Assembly (NCBI GenBank): GCA_035549195.1
Contig: DASZRK010000042.1
Span: forward strand, 1-34,525
Length of the DNA: 34,525 bases
Source: a bacterium
Lineage (GTDB): Bacteria > Oederibacteriota > Muellerivitia > Muellerivitales > Muellerivitaceae
Direction of reading: 5' to 3'
The position numbers and the translations under genes were made by a program. The notes below the pieces were generated by a model. The model searched no databases. It worked only from the letters and a program-made list of their open reading frames with translations, and was not told the DNA's origin. Below, one piece after another: positions 22,173 to 30,475 of the stretch (position 1 is the first letter of the stretch; each line of letters begins with the position of its first letter).

Positions 22173-23504
22173 ATGAAGAACTTTTTCCTGCTCCTCCCGC
22201 TTCTTCTCCTGCCCATGCGGCTTTCCGCTTACCAGATCCTCTTTTACTACAACAGTCACGACGGGACCGAAGGCGGTCTTTCCCAATGCGTCAGCATCCT
22301 GCAAAGGGCCGGCCATCGAGTGACCCCCATCGATGTCCAAGGGGAACCCTACGACCCCACCGGCGATCGTTGGGAAGGTGCCTACGACCAGGTCTGGGAT
22401 ATGCGATTCGTGGACGAGGAAACAAAGGGATGCGGCAAGACCAAGACCTATTCCGCGGACCACTTCGACGCCAAATGGCGGGCCAAGGCCATCCGCTACC
22501 TGGACCATTGTGGGAAGCTCTTTTTGGCGGGGGAACACTATCAGTTGGGCAACCGGAACGAGGGCCTTTACCGGTTCCTGAAAGAGATCCAGGCCGTGAA
22601 ACCCGACTTCGACGAATGTCCGCCTTCCCCCTTGGGTAACAGTACGACCGACAGCAAGGCCTTTTACAAGGTCCATGGGCTCAAGGGTGTGTCCAAATTT
22701 TATGGGGCCTATGTTGGAGGGATCCCCATGCGAATGCTGAACGGGACCAGTTTTGGGGATACGGCCCAGGATTGGGACTGGGATGATCAGGTCCGCAGGT
22801 CTTTCCTGAACGGATGGAAAGGGGACCAATTGGGTGGCGCGATCCAGGTCCCGGTTTGTGGGGAAGAGCGTCTTTTCATGGTCTGGGACGCCACCATGTG
22901 GACCCTTTGGCAACCGGGAGCCGTGGAGGAATACAACCCTTCCGGTCCCATTTGGGACGAGGAAGGCTGGTTCAATTACGACCCGGGACATCCGCCCAAA
23001 GGCAACCTGCCGGAATTCGAGAAAGCCCGGGTTGCGACCAAAACCCTCTTTCCGGCCATTGCCGACTGGCTCGGTCCCAAGGTCCCTTGCCCCTGTGCCC
23101 AGGACCATCCCAGGATCCCCGCCACCCGAACGATCCCTTCACAGGCCCCACGATCTCCCGTACCGCCCGGAAGCGCCCCGGCCCAAAGTCAGTTGTTGCC
23201 CGGACCGCCCAGATCCGATACGGCCCATCTTCCGGTCACCTTGATCCTGGGCACCGAAGCCCTGAATATTTACATGCGCTTCCTCGACGGTCCCGGCCAC
23301 TATCGTTTGGAGATCCATGACGCCTGGGGAGCATGGGTCAAGACGGTCTACGATAAGGACATCCAACTGACCCGGGACGACTGGGCCACTTGGGATGGGA
23401 ACGAGTCCTCGGGTCGTATCATGCCGGCCGGCCTTTACCAGGCCGTGCTTTTCAAGGACAGTAGGATTTTGAGGAAATTGGTCATCAAAAAGATCGGTCC
23501 TTGA
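22173..23504 (+). CDS. Exported GATase-like protein with FlgD-like C-terminal tail
   Basis: A 443-residue secreted protein. Residues 1-19 are a signal peptide (cleavage after LSA). The N-terminal half begins YQILFYYNSHDGTEGGLSQ and has a Rossmann-like order of strands with GKLFLAGEHYQLG, as in ThuA/class I glutamine-amidotransferase-like folds, but no clear Cys-His-Glu triad is seen. Residues about 315-365 are a Pro/Ser-rich linker. The C-terminal 80 residues are a FlgD-like Ig module (WDGNESSGRIMPAGLYQAVLF, ending RKLVIKKIGP), similar to the last module of the protein ending at 1345 and to type IX sorting domains. Ribosome site is poor. Function is unknown; surface display or secretion is likely. 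Confidence 0.75.
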   Translation: MKNFFLLLPLLLLPMRLSAYQILFYYNSHDGTEGGLSQCVSILQRAGHRVTPIDVQGEPYDPTGDRWEGAYDQVWDMRFVDEETKGCGKTKTYSADHFDAKWRAKAIRYLDHCGKLFLAGEHYQLGNRNEGLYRFLKEIQAVKPDFDECPPSPLGNSTTDSKAFYKVHGLKGVSKFYGAYVGGIPMRMLNGTSFGDTAQDWDWDDQVRRSFLNGWKGDQLGGAIQVPVCGEERLFMVWDATMWTLWQPGAVEEYNPSGPIWDEEGWFNYDPGHPPKGNLPEFEKARVATKTLFPAIADWLGPKVPCPCAQDHPRIPATRTIPSQAPRSPVPPGSAPAQSQLLPGPPRSDTAHLPVTLILGTEALNIYMRFLDGPGHYRLEIHDAWGAWVKTVYDKDIQLTRDDWATWDGNESSGRIMPAGLYQAVLFKDSRILRKLVIKKIGP

Positions 23505-23538
23505 TCCGAAAGCCCTCGAACTCCTGTTTTTCTATTTA

Positions 23539-23567
23539 TTGCAACGGTTTTAGGGGTCTGTTACCAT
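23539..23567 (+). promoter_or_regulatory. Candidate sppA promoter with a near-zero leader
   Basis: TTGCAA (23539-23544), a 17-base spacer and TACCAT (23562-23567) predict transcription from about 23574, only three bases before the ATG at 23577. The overlapping CATAAA (23565-23570) would give a start exactly at the ATG. No Shine-Dalgarno sequence precedes the gene. Confidence 0.45.
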
Positions 23568-23576
23568 AAACACCCT

Positions 23577-24563
23577 ATGAAAATTCAGCCAAAAACGCCC
23601 TCCGCCGCTCCGGCGCCCGCCAAAAGCCATACGCTTTTGTGGGTCGTGCTGATCCTGGGCGGGTTCTTCTTTTTCAGCATTATTTTCCTGGTTTTCGCTT
23701 TCCAACACCTTTCCGGACATGCCACCCATACCCCTCTGCTTTATTCGAGCGACCAGATCGACCTGATCGAGATCAATGGGCCCATCTATCAAAGCGATGA
23801 GGTCGTCCACCAGATCAAGAAATTCCGCAAGAGCTCCCAGAAGGCCCTTTTGGTCCGGCTGGACAGTCCCGGGGGAGTGGTCGCCCCGTCCCAGGAGATC
23901 TATTCGGAGATCCTGAAGGCCCGTAAGGACAAAAAGATCGTGGTGGCCAGCATGGGTAGCTTGGCGGCTTCGGGAGCCTATTACATCGCGTCCGCTTGCG
24001 ACAAGATCGTGGCCAATCCCGGGACCCTGACCGGCTCCATCGGGGTCATTTTCCATATTCCCGAAGCCTCGGGCCTTTTGAAGAAAGTGGGCGTGAGCTA
24101 CCAGACCATCAAGAGCGGCAAATTCAAGGACACCGGATCTTTCGACCACCCCATGTCCCCGGAGGAAAAGGCCTATATCCAAGGTACGATCAACGAGGTC
24201 TATCAGCAATTCCTGGACGCCGTGGTGGACGGCCGCCGGGAGGCGTTCCAACAAAAGGTCGCCCAATTGCTCCATCGTAAGCCCAAGACCGTGACCGACC
24301 AGGAGATCAAGAACTACATCACCCCCTATGCCGATGGAAGGATCCTGACGGGGGAGAAAGCCTCCCAGTTGGGGTTCGTGGACCAGATCGGGGGCTATGA
24401 GGATGCCGTCGACTTGACCGCCCAATTGGCCGGCATCAAGGGTGAACCCACCATCCACCAGGACCGGCCCTCCCAATTCGAACAATTCCTCAAGAACATG
24501 ACGCCCCTATCCGCGCTGTCCAAGTTCGAGGGAAGCTACCTGCTGGAATACCGGGCCTTTTGA
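23577..24563 (+). CDS. sppA: Signal peptide peptidase SppA (S49 family)
   Basis: A 328-residue membrane-anchored serine protease that degrades cleaved signal peptides. One hydrophobic segment (residues about 21-46) anchors it. The catalytic serine Ser132 is in LAASGAYYIA, the general base Lys184 in SGKFKDTGS, and LDSPGG and TGSIGVI are present. It is the single-domain form (about 36 kDa), which assembles as an octamer in other bacteria. No ribosome site is seen and the promoter predicts a nearly leaderless message. It precedes two exported or membrane proteins, one of them a metalloprotease, which suggests a shared envelope proteolysis role. Confidence 0.95.
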   Translation: MKIQPKTPSAAPAPAKSHTLLWVVLILGGFFFFSIIFLVFAFQHLSGHATHTPLLYSSDQIDLIEINGPIYQSDEVVHQIKKFRKSSQKALLVRLDSPGGVVAPSQEIYSEILKARKDKKIVVASMGSLAASGAYYIASACDKIVANPGTLTGSIGVIFHIPEASGLLKKVGVSYQTIKSGKFKDTGSFDHPMSPEEKAYIQGTINEVYQQFLDAVVDGRREAFQQKVAQLLHRKPKTVTDQEIKNYITPYADGRILTGEKASQLGFVDQIGGYEDAVDLTAQLAGIKGEPTIHQDRPSQFEQFLKNMTPLSALSKFEGSYLLEYRAF

Positions 24564-24607
24564 TCTGATCCGTTCGACGTTCCGTTCATCTCGCTCAGGA
24601 GGACGCC

Positions 24608-26473
24608 GTGGCTGAATCCGCCAATCCATCCGCCAATACCCCTGCCGACGCCCCCGCACCCCCGCCGCCGGCGACCCCGGCCCGCAAAACAGCCGGCCCC
24701 AAGGTCATGGACCACGCCGGCCGCATGGTCTCCATTACCGTCCATTTGTTCCTCGGAGCCTTCTTGATCCTCTTGAGCATCTTGCTCCGCAAAGGGAACA
24801 TCGGGCTGCCCCACGCTGTACAAGTCCCCCTCCTGAATCTTTTGCCTCATTACCCTTACCTGATCGGCGGCATCGGTGTATTCCTTTGGGCCAGGGCCCG
24901 TGGCATGGCCGCCGATTTTTATACCGCCGAAAAGAAGAAGGACCGACATTCACCCCACGCCTGGAAGATCCCCCTGATCTGGGCCCAAGCGGTCTTTTTA
25001 TACCTTCTCTTCATCTACGCCATGGTCATCGGCCTGAATTGGGGAACGCCGATCGAGAATCCCATGGCACTGGCTTTTTTCGTCTTCTTTTTCTTCATCT
25101 ATGTGCTCGTCTACGTCTTCGAGCACGCCCGCAACCGCATTCCTTCCATCGCCGGGCTTCGGATGGCGGTGGTCACCTTGTCCCTTGCCGCCCTTTCCGC
25201 GCTGCTTTGGGTTGGTTTTCAAATGGTCTTTCCCAGTCTCTTGCTCGCTTTCCTGGCCCTGATCGGCCTTTTCACCAGCCTCTTCATCCGGATCAAGAAC
25301 GTGGAACAGGTCGGTTTCTGGCCCAAGATCCTTTTCCTCGTTCTTTCGGCCCTTCTTTTGGCCCACGTCGCCTGGTATTCCTTGCCCTTCGGGCGAGATT
25401 CCTATGACTATGTCTCCTTGAACCGTGCCGCCCAGGCACTCTCGGGTGAGATCCCTTCCCTGACCTATTTCCAGCCGGGGGTCCACCATGAAGGGACCCA
25501 GTTGGCCCTCACGCACAGATCGGAAGGGAACTGGACGCTTGAATTGATGAATCCCGATAACCTCCCCCAACCCATCCTCATCCCCGCCGGCTCCGATGAT
25601 TTCCGTAGCCTCTTCGCCATGAACGGAAAATATATCCTGGCGGACATGGTCAAGGACGGGACCAGGGCCGTCTGGAAGGTCGACACCCAAACGGGCAAAG
25701 CGTCCCGGCTTCAAGCTTCCGGTATCGAACCCTTTTCCGATGGGGTTCCCTGGTCCGAAAGGAACGGCCAACTTCTCTATGTGACCCATTCGGAAGAAGG
25801 CAAGTACCTGCTCAAGAGCCTGACCCTCGCCACCAACAAGTCCACCCTTTTGATGTCCGCCTCGAACCCGATCCTGACCCCCTCCTGGGTGAACGTCGCG
25901 GACCCGCAAAGGACCCCTTTCTGGGCCCGTTATGACGAACAGGTGGCCTATGCCGACGGGGCGAACGGCCTTTTCTACGTCCTGGACCTGCGCACCATGG
26001 AAAAGAAACCCCTGAAATCGGACCTGGAACGCATGGAGGGCGAGAAGTTCAAGCCCCTAGGCAAGGTCCTGGAGGTCGTCCCCTCCCCGGACAGCTTCCG
26101 CTATGCCTACATGACCCAGGACGGGAACAAGACCATCCTTTGGGTGGTCGGGTCCGATGGAAAGAAGCGGGACAGCCTCTATGAGACCACCGCTGCCATC
26201 TCCCACCTGGCCTGGCACCCCGATTCCCAACGCTTGATCTTCCAGGAGCTCCATCAAGGCTGGCACAGTTGGGATATGGGCTTCCTCCGGGCCTACTCCA
26301 ATATCAAGATCCTCGACGCCAACCAAGGAGGGACCGTTAATTTGATCCCACCCCAGATCTCCCATTCCGCACCGGCCGTTTCACCCGATGGGGTCAAGGT
26401 GGCTTTCGTCGCCGGCGATGGATTGTGGTATCCCACTAATCAACTAGGGATCTGGATCGCCAACCTCCGCTAA
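24608..26473 (+). CDS. Polytopic membrane protein with C-terminal TolB-like propeller
   Basis: A 621-residue protein. A Pro/Ala-rich N-terminus of about 35 residues is followed by about seven membrane helices (between residues 40 and 260, for example ITVHLFLGAFLILLSILL and PKILFLVLSALLLAHVAWY). Residues about 270-621 are a beta propeller of the TolB/WD40-like type, with blade motifs such as VPSPDSFRYAYMTQDG, LAWHPDSQRLIFQEL and APAVSPDGVKVAFVAG. The propeller is probably periplasmic. GTG start with AGGAGG five bases upstream. The next gene also carries a TolB-like propeller, so the two may interact or descend from one another. No enzyme motif is visible; a sensor or scaffold role is inferred. 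Confidence 0.8.
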   Translation: MAESANPSANTPADAPAPPPPATPARKTAGPKVMDHAGRMVSITVHLFLGAFLILLSILLRKGNIGLPHAVQVPLLNLLPHYPYLIGGIGVFLWARARGMAADFYTAEKKKDRHSPHAWKIPLIWAQAVFLYLLFIYAMVIGLNWGTPIENPMALAFFVFFFFIYVLVYVFEHARNRIPSIAGLRMAVVTLSLAALSALLWVGFQMVFPSLLLAFLALIGLFTSLFIRIKNVEQVGFWPKILFLVLSALLLAHVAWYSLPFGRDSYDYVSLNRAAQALSGEIPSLTYFQPGVHHEGTQLALTHRSEGNWTLELMNPDNLPQPILIPAGSDDFRSLFAMNGKYILADMVKDGTRAVWKVDTQTGKASRLQASGIEPFSDGVPWSERNGQLLYVTHSEEGKYLLKSLTLATNKSTLLMSASNPILTPSWVNVADPQRTPFWARYDEQVAYADGANGLFYVLDLRTMEKKPLKSDLERMEGEKFKPLGKVLEVVPSPDSFRYAYMTQDGNKTILWVVGSDGKKRDSLYETTAAISHLAWHPDSQRLIFQELHQGWHSWDMGFLRAYSNIKILDANQGGTVNLIPPQISHSAPAVSPDGVKVAFVAGDGLWYPTNQLGIWIANLR

Positions 26474-26496
26474 GCCGCCGGTGGGGAAGGGCCGTG

Positions 26497-29400
26497 ATGA
26501 GAACCAAACCCATCTCCCGACCCCGCCTAGCCTTCCTAGCGGTCCTCCTTCTTCTTTTTACCGCCAAACCCCTTTTCCCCTTCGGCTTCGGGCACAATAA
26601 GGTCCGTTACCACACCGGCCACCACTGGAAAGTGATCGAAACACCCCATTTCCTGGTGCACTATTACGAGCCCTGCGAAGAACTGGGAAAGACCGCGGCC
26701 CGCGACGCCGAAAAGGCCTTCCAGGGCACCTGCCAAGCCTTCGATTTCGTGCCAAAGAACAGGATCCCCCTCTATATCTACGCGACCCCGCTCGAGTTCG
26801 AGGAAACGAACATCACCCCCCAGGTCTTGGAGGAGGGGGTCGGCGGTTTCACGGAGGTCTTCAAGAACCGCATCGCGGTACCCATGGACGGGTCCTACCA
26901 TGAATTCGAGAAGGTCCTGCACCACGAGCTCACCCACGCCTTCCAATACGACCTGATCTACGGGGAGGGCTGGCGTTCGGTGAACCTCTTCAAGGCCGTC
27001 TTTGTCCCCACTTGGATGATGGAGGGCATGGCCGAGTGGAATGCCCAGCACCTGGACGCCCAGGGCGAGATGGTCCTGCGGGACGCCATCCTGAACGATA
27101 AGATCATCCCCTTGAACCTGATGGATTCCTTCGAACATTTTCCCCAGGTCTATACCGCCTATAAAGAATCCCAAAGCATCCTGGACTACATCGACCAGAT
27201 CTATGGCTACGATAAGGTCGGTCAACTGTTCAAGCGGATGGCCGCGAACCAGCCGCCCGACGCCGCCTGTAAAGCCCTCCTGGGGATCGGGCTGATGGAC
27301 CTCTACGATCAATGGCGCTTTTACCTTCGCTCCAAGATCTGGTCCCGGATCGAGGGAATGGCGGCACCCGAGCGTTATGGGGAAAAATGGGGGGACGGGA
27401 TCTCCCGGGCCGCCGTTTCGCCCGACGGGAGATCCTTGGCCTTCCTGCGGCAGGATGACTTGGTGCTCTGGACCCTTCCCGACAAGAAAGAAGAGACGCT
27501 TCATCACGCACACTTCGATCCCAAGGGGAACGGGCTCGCTTGGTCCCCGGACGGGAAAAACCTGGCCTTTTGCGCGACGGAGAATGGGGAATATCGCCTG
27601 GAAACCCTGGAGATCGCATCCCACAAGCTCACGGTCCATAGGATCGATGGATTCCCGGTCCTTTTTTCCCCGGTCTGGACCCCGGACGGCGGTTCCATCG
27701 TGCTGGCGGGCTTCGATTACCAGACCGTGGACCTATTGCGGTACGACCTGTCCAGCCGGAAGGCGACCCGTTGGACCGACGATCAAGCCACCGAGAATTC
27801 CCCGTGTCTTTCCCCGGATGGGAAGACCCTTTTTTACATCCAGGAGGATGAAGGGCGGTGCCGGATCCTCTCGTCCCCGGTCGACCCCCAAATGGGTCCG
27901 GGGGCGGCCCAGGTCGTCGCCGAGGGCATCGGCCAGGTCACGGGGCTTCATTGGGCCCAAGGAGCCCTCTACCTGACCAGCAACCTGAACAAGGCCATCT
28001 TCAACCTATTCCGGCTGGAACCGGCGACCGGAACCCTGACCCAACTCACCGATAGTTTCGTGGATATCCTGAACGCGGTCCCGGCTCCCGACGCAGGGAA
28101 CTTCTACGCCGTTCTCTATCAAAAGGGGGCCCTGGGTCTTTACGCCTTCGACGCCAAAGCCCTCGAGAACACCCCGGCACCACCCGGGTCCAGCGGATAT
28201 CTTTGCAATGATTTCCGTGATTCACTGAAGGTCTTCCCCAAACCGGCCGTGATCGTCGAAAAGGGATCCGACACCTTGAACCAGGACCGGGACCAACCCG
28301 AGATCGAACCGACCCGGACGGTCCCGACCCAACCACCCCTCCCCCCGACCCACTTGGATGTGACCGAAGCCACCAACATCGTGCAGGTCCAATGGGCCCC
28401 AGGCGCCGGGGAAGGGGAGAACATCGATTCGTTCCGCATCTACCGGTCGTCGGTCGAAAAGGGACCCTTCAGCCCCGTCACCACCCTGACCCACGTCCAC
28501 CAAAGACACTTCGTCGATTATGACGTCGAGAACGGACAAACCTATTTTTACTACGTAACGGCCTTGAACGGCGTCGGGGAGAGCGGCCCCTCTCCGGTGG
28601 TGGAGGCGCACCCCAGCTTCGCCGAGACCACACAGGAGGACGGCTTCGCTTTCACGCCCGACATCCTGCTTTTCCTGGCGGGCTACGACAGTTCCTTCGG
28701 CTTCGTGGGCGGGGGAGTGGTCCAGATGAGCGACAATCTGGGCGACCACCGGTTGGGACTGCTGGGGGACACCATTCCAGGGGTCCGTACCGGACTTGAG
28801 GCCAATTATGAATTCGCCCAGTGGAGGACGACCGTCGATCTGGACCTTTATTACTATCAGAACTATTTCAACATCTATGACCTGCAGACAGGGAGCATCG
28901 TGAACCAATACCGGAACAACGAGAACGGCTTCGCCCTGAATTTCACCTATCCGCTGACCCAGGACACCCGTTTCGAGTACGGCTTCGGCACCCAGCGGTT
29001 CTTGGGCAGTCCGGTCTACCTGCAGTTCTCCGAAGGCATCTCCAATTATGCCCCTGCCGACGCCGACAAGTGGGATGTGGCGAACTACTATCGCCTTTCC
29101 TTCGTCCAGGACAAGCGGACCGCCTCGAATTTCTGGCCCAGTGGAGGTTACGCCCTCGACCTGACCCTGCTCCACGCGCCGCCCATCTTGGATTCCACTG
29201 TTTCCTTCGCCAACGTCATGACCGAGGCCCAATGGTACGTGGATTTCGGGTTCCTGAACCACTTGGTGTGGGCCAACCGCCTGATCGGAATGACCTCCCA
29301 GGGAAGGGACCCTCAACAATTCTTCATCGGGAACGACGCACCCTTCCAAGCCTTCTTTACGACCATCCGGGGCTACGGCGGGCCCACCTTTTTTGGGAGC

Positions 29401-29706
29401 AATCTCGCTCTCTATAACACCGAATTGCGCTATCCATTGGCCACGGACATGGATTTCATACCCCAGCCCCTGTCCTTCCTCCTGATCAAGGACCTGGAAC
29501 TGGCGGGATTCCTCGATCTGGGCGCCGTCGCCGACCAGATCCAGCAGATCCCCGATTCACACCTGCTGGCCAGCGCCGGAACAGGCCTTCGGATCTACAC
29601 CTTTGCCTACCAAAGGGCCCTGATCCTTTTGCGGTTCGACGTGGCCTGGCGGTTGGACGAAACCGCCCCGCCTTCCTTTCATTTCAACCTGGTCCCCATG
29701 TTCTAG
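26497..29706 (+). CDS. Metalloprotease - TolB propeller - FN3 - Omp85-like barrel fusion
   Basis: A 1069-residue outer-membrane protein. A signal peptide (about residues 1-29) leads into a peptidase MA-like domain with the zinc motif HELTH (His143, Glu144, His147) and a likely third ligand Glu176 in MMEGMAEW. Residues about 300-575 are a TolB-like propeller with repeated SPDG motifs. An FN3 domain covers about 613-707. Residues about 720-1069 form a beta barrel with the Omp85-type IRGY motif at 957-960 and a terminal Phe (FHFNLVPMF). The design resembles type Vd autotransporters such as PlpD, but with a protease passenger and FN3 where POTRA would sit. The start is the ATG at 26497, six bases after GGGGAAGG. 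Substrate and orientation are unknown. Confidence 0.88.
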   Translation: MRTKPISRPRLAFLAVLLLLFTAKPLFPFGFGHNKVRYHTGHHWKVIETPHFLVHYYEPCEELGKTAARDAEKAFQGTCQAFDFVPKNRIPLYIYATPLEFEETNITPQVLEEGVGGFTEVFKNRIAVPMDGSYHEFEKVLHHELTHAFQYDLIYGEGWRSVNLFKAVFVPTWMMEGMAEWNAQHLDAQGEMVLRDAILNDKIIPLNLMDSFEHFPQVYTAYKESQSILDYIDQIYGYDKVGQLFKRMAANQPPDAACKALLGIGLMDLYDQWRFYLRSKIWSRIEGMAAPERYGEKWGDGISRAAVSPDGRSLAFLRQDDLVLWTLPDKKEETLHHAHFDPKGNGLAWSPDGKNLAFCATENGEYRLETLEIASHKLTVHRIDGFPVLFSPVWTPDGGSIVLAGFDYQTVDLLRYDLSSRKATRWTDDQATENSPCLSPDGKTLFYIQEDEGRCRILSSPVDPQMGPGAAQVVAEGIGQVTGLHWAQGALYLTSNLNKAIFNLFRLEPATGTLTQLTDSFVDILNAVPAPDAGNFYAVLYQKGALGLYAFDAKALENTPAPPGSSGYLCNDFRDSLKVFPKPAVIVEKGSDTLNQDRDQPEIEPTRTVPTQPPLPPTHLDVTEATNIVQVQWAPGAGEGENIDSFRIYRSSVEKGPFSPVTTLTHVHQRHFVDYDVENGQTYFYYVTALNGVGESGPSPVVEAHPSFAETTQEDGFAFTPDILLFLAGYDSSFGFVGGGVVQMSDNLGDHRLGLLGDTIPGVRTGLEANYEFAQWRTTVDLDLYYYQNYFNIYDLQTGSIVNQYRNNENGFALNFTYPLTQDTRFEYGFGTQRFLGSPVYLQFSEGISNYAPADADKWDVANYYRLSFVQDKRTASNFWPSGGYALDLTLLHAPPILDSTVSFANVMTEAQWYVDFGFLNHLVWANRLIGMTSQGRDPQQFFIGNDAPFQAFFTTIRGYGGPTFFGSNLALYNTELRYPLATDMDFIPQPLSFLLIKDLELAGFLDLGAVADQIQQIPDSHLLASAGTGLRIYTFAYQRALILLRFDVAWRLDETAPPSFHFNLVPMF

Positions 29707-29732
29707 ACCGTCTTGCGAGCCGAAAAAGTCTG

Positions 29733-29761
29733 TTGGTCGAGCCTCCGGGAGCCCCTATAAT
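29733..29761 (+). promoter_or_regulatory. Sigma-70-like promoter for the 29803 gene
   Basis: TTGGTC (29733-29738), a 17-base spacer and a perfect TATAAT (29756-29761) predict transcription from about 29768. The 35-base leader carries AGGAG seven bases before the TTG start codon. Confidence 0.75.
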
Positions 29762-29802
29762 GTGGCCTCTTGTAACGATTTTTACGGCCTAGGAGCCCTT
29801 TC

Positions 29803-30465
29803 TTGAAAAAACTCATCCTGACCGCATTGGCCTTCTTGCTTCTTTGGGTGGGGTCTATGACCGCCAAGCCCGCTCCGGATTATTTCATCTCAAAATACGA
29901 CATCATGGACCTGGACTTCCTCCGGACCCACTACACCGAGATCAATAATGGCAGGCCGATCCAGATCACAGGCCAATTCTCGTCCTTCAAGTGGTTACAA
30001 CCTTACCACTACCAGGAACGCCTGAAGGAGCTCGGTTTCGATCCCGAGCATTACAACCTGGTCCAGCTGTCGCTCAAGGAAAAGGACGACTACCACTACT
30101 CCTTCCCCATCCTCCTCCTGCACCGCGAGACAGGGGACCTTCACGAACTGGAAGAGATCGCCAAGGACATGAAACTGGTGGTCTATGGCCATTTCTACAA
30201 CATGGCCAAATCCGAATACGCCATCCAAACCGACCTGATCGAGCTCCAGAACGCCCGTTACCGGGTCAATATCAAGGGCACCCCTGGTTACGAGATCTGG
30301 GGCCACGACCGGGCCATCCTCTTGGACGGTCGGATCCCGCCGACACCGACCGCCACCCCGACCGTGACGCCCACTCCTGCCCCGAACCTTTGGCAAAAGG
30401 TCAATAACTGGATCAATCCAAAGGAAACCGGGACACCCACGGGGACCGTGACCCCGGGTACCTGA
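29803..30465 (+). CDS. Exported protein with Thr-Pro-rich C-terminal tail
   Basis: A 220-residue protein with a signal peptide (MKKLILTALAFLLLWVGSMTAK). I do not recognise the family. The mature domain (about residues 24-178) is mixed alpha/beta and contains PIQITGQFSSFKWLQPYHYQ and LVVYGHFYNMAKSEYAIQ, suggesting an OB-like strand pattern. The C-terminal 40 residues are a Thr-Pro-rich tail (TPTATPTVTPTP, then TGTPTGTVTPGT) like the linker of the protein at the left edge of the window; such tails are usually O-glycosylated or span to the surface. Translation begins at TTG with AGGAG upstream. It precedes the dehydrogenase by ten bases, so both may share the 29733 promoter. Confidence 0.75.
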   Translation: MKKLILTALAFLLLWVGSMTAKPAPDYFISKYDIMDLDFLRTHYTEINNGRPIQITGQFSSFKWLQPYHYQERLKELGFDPEHYNLVQLSLKEKDDYHYSFPILLLHRETGDLHELEEIAKDMKLVVYGHFYNMAKSEYAIQTDLIELQNARYRVNIKGTPGYEIWGHDRAILLDGRIPPTPTATPTVTPTPAPNLWQKVNNWINPKETGTPTGTVTPGT

Positions 30466-30475
30466 GGGCCCTTTC

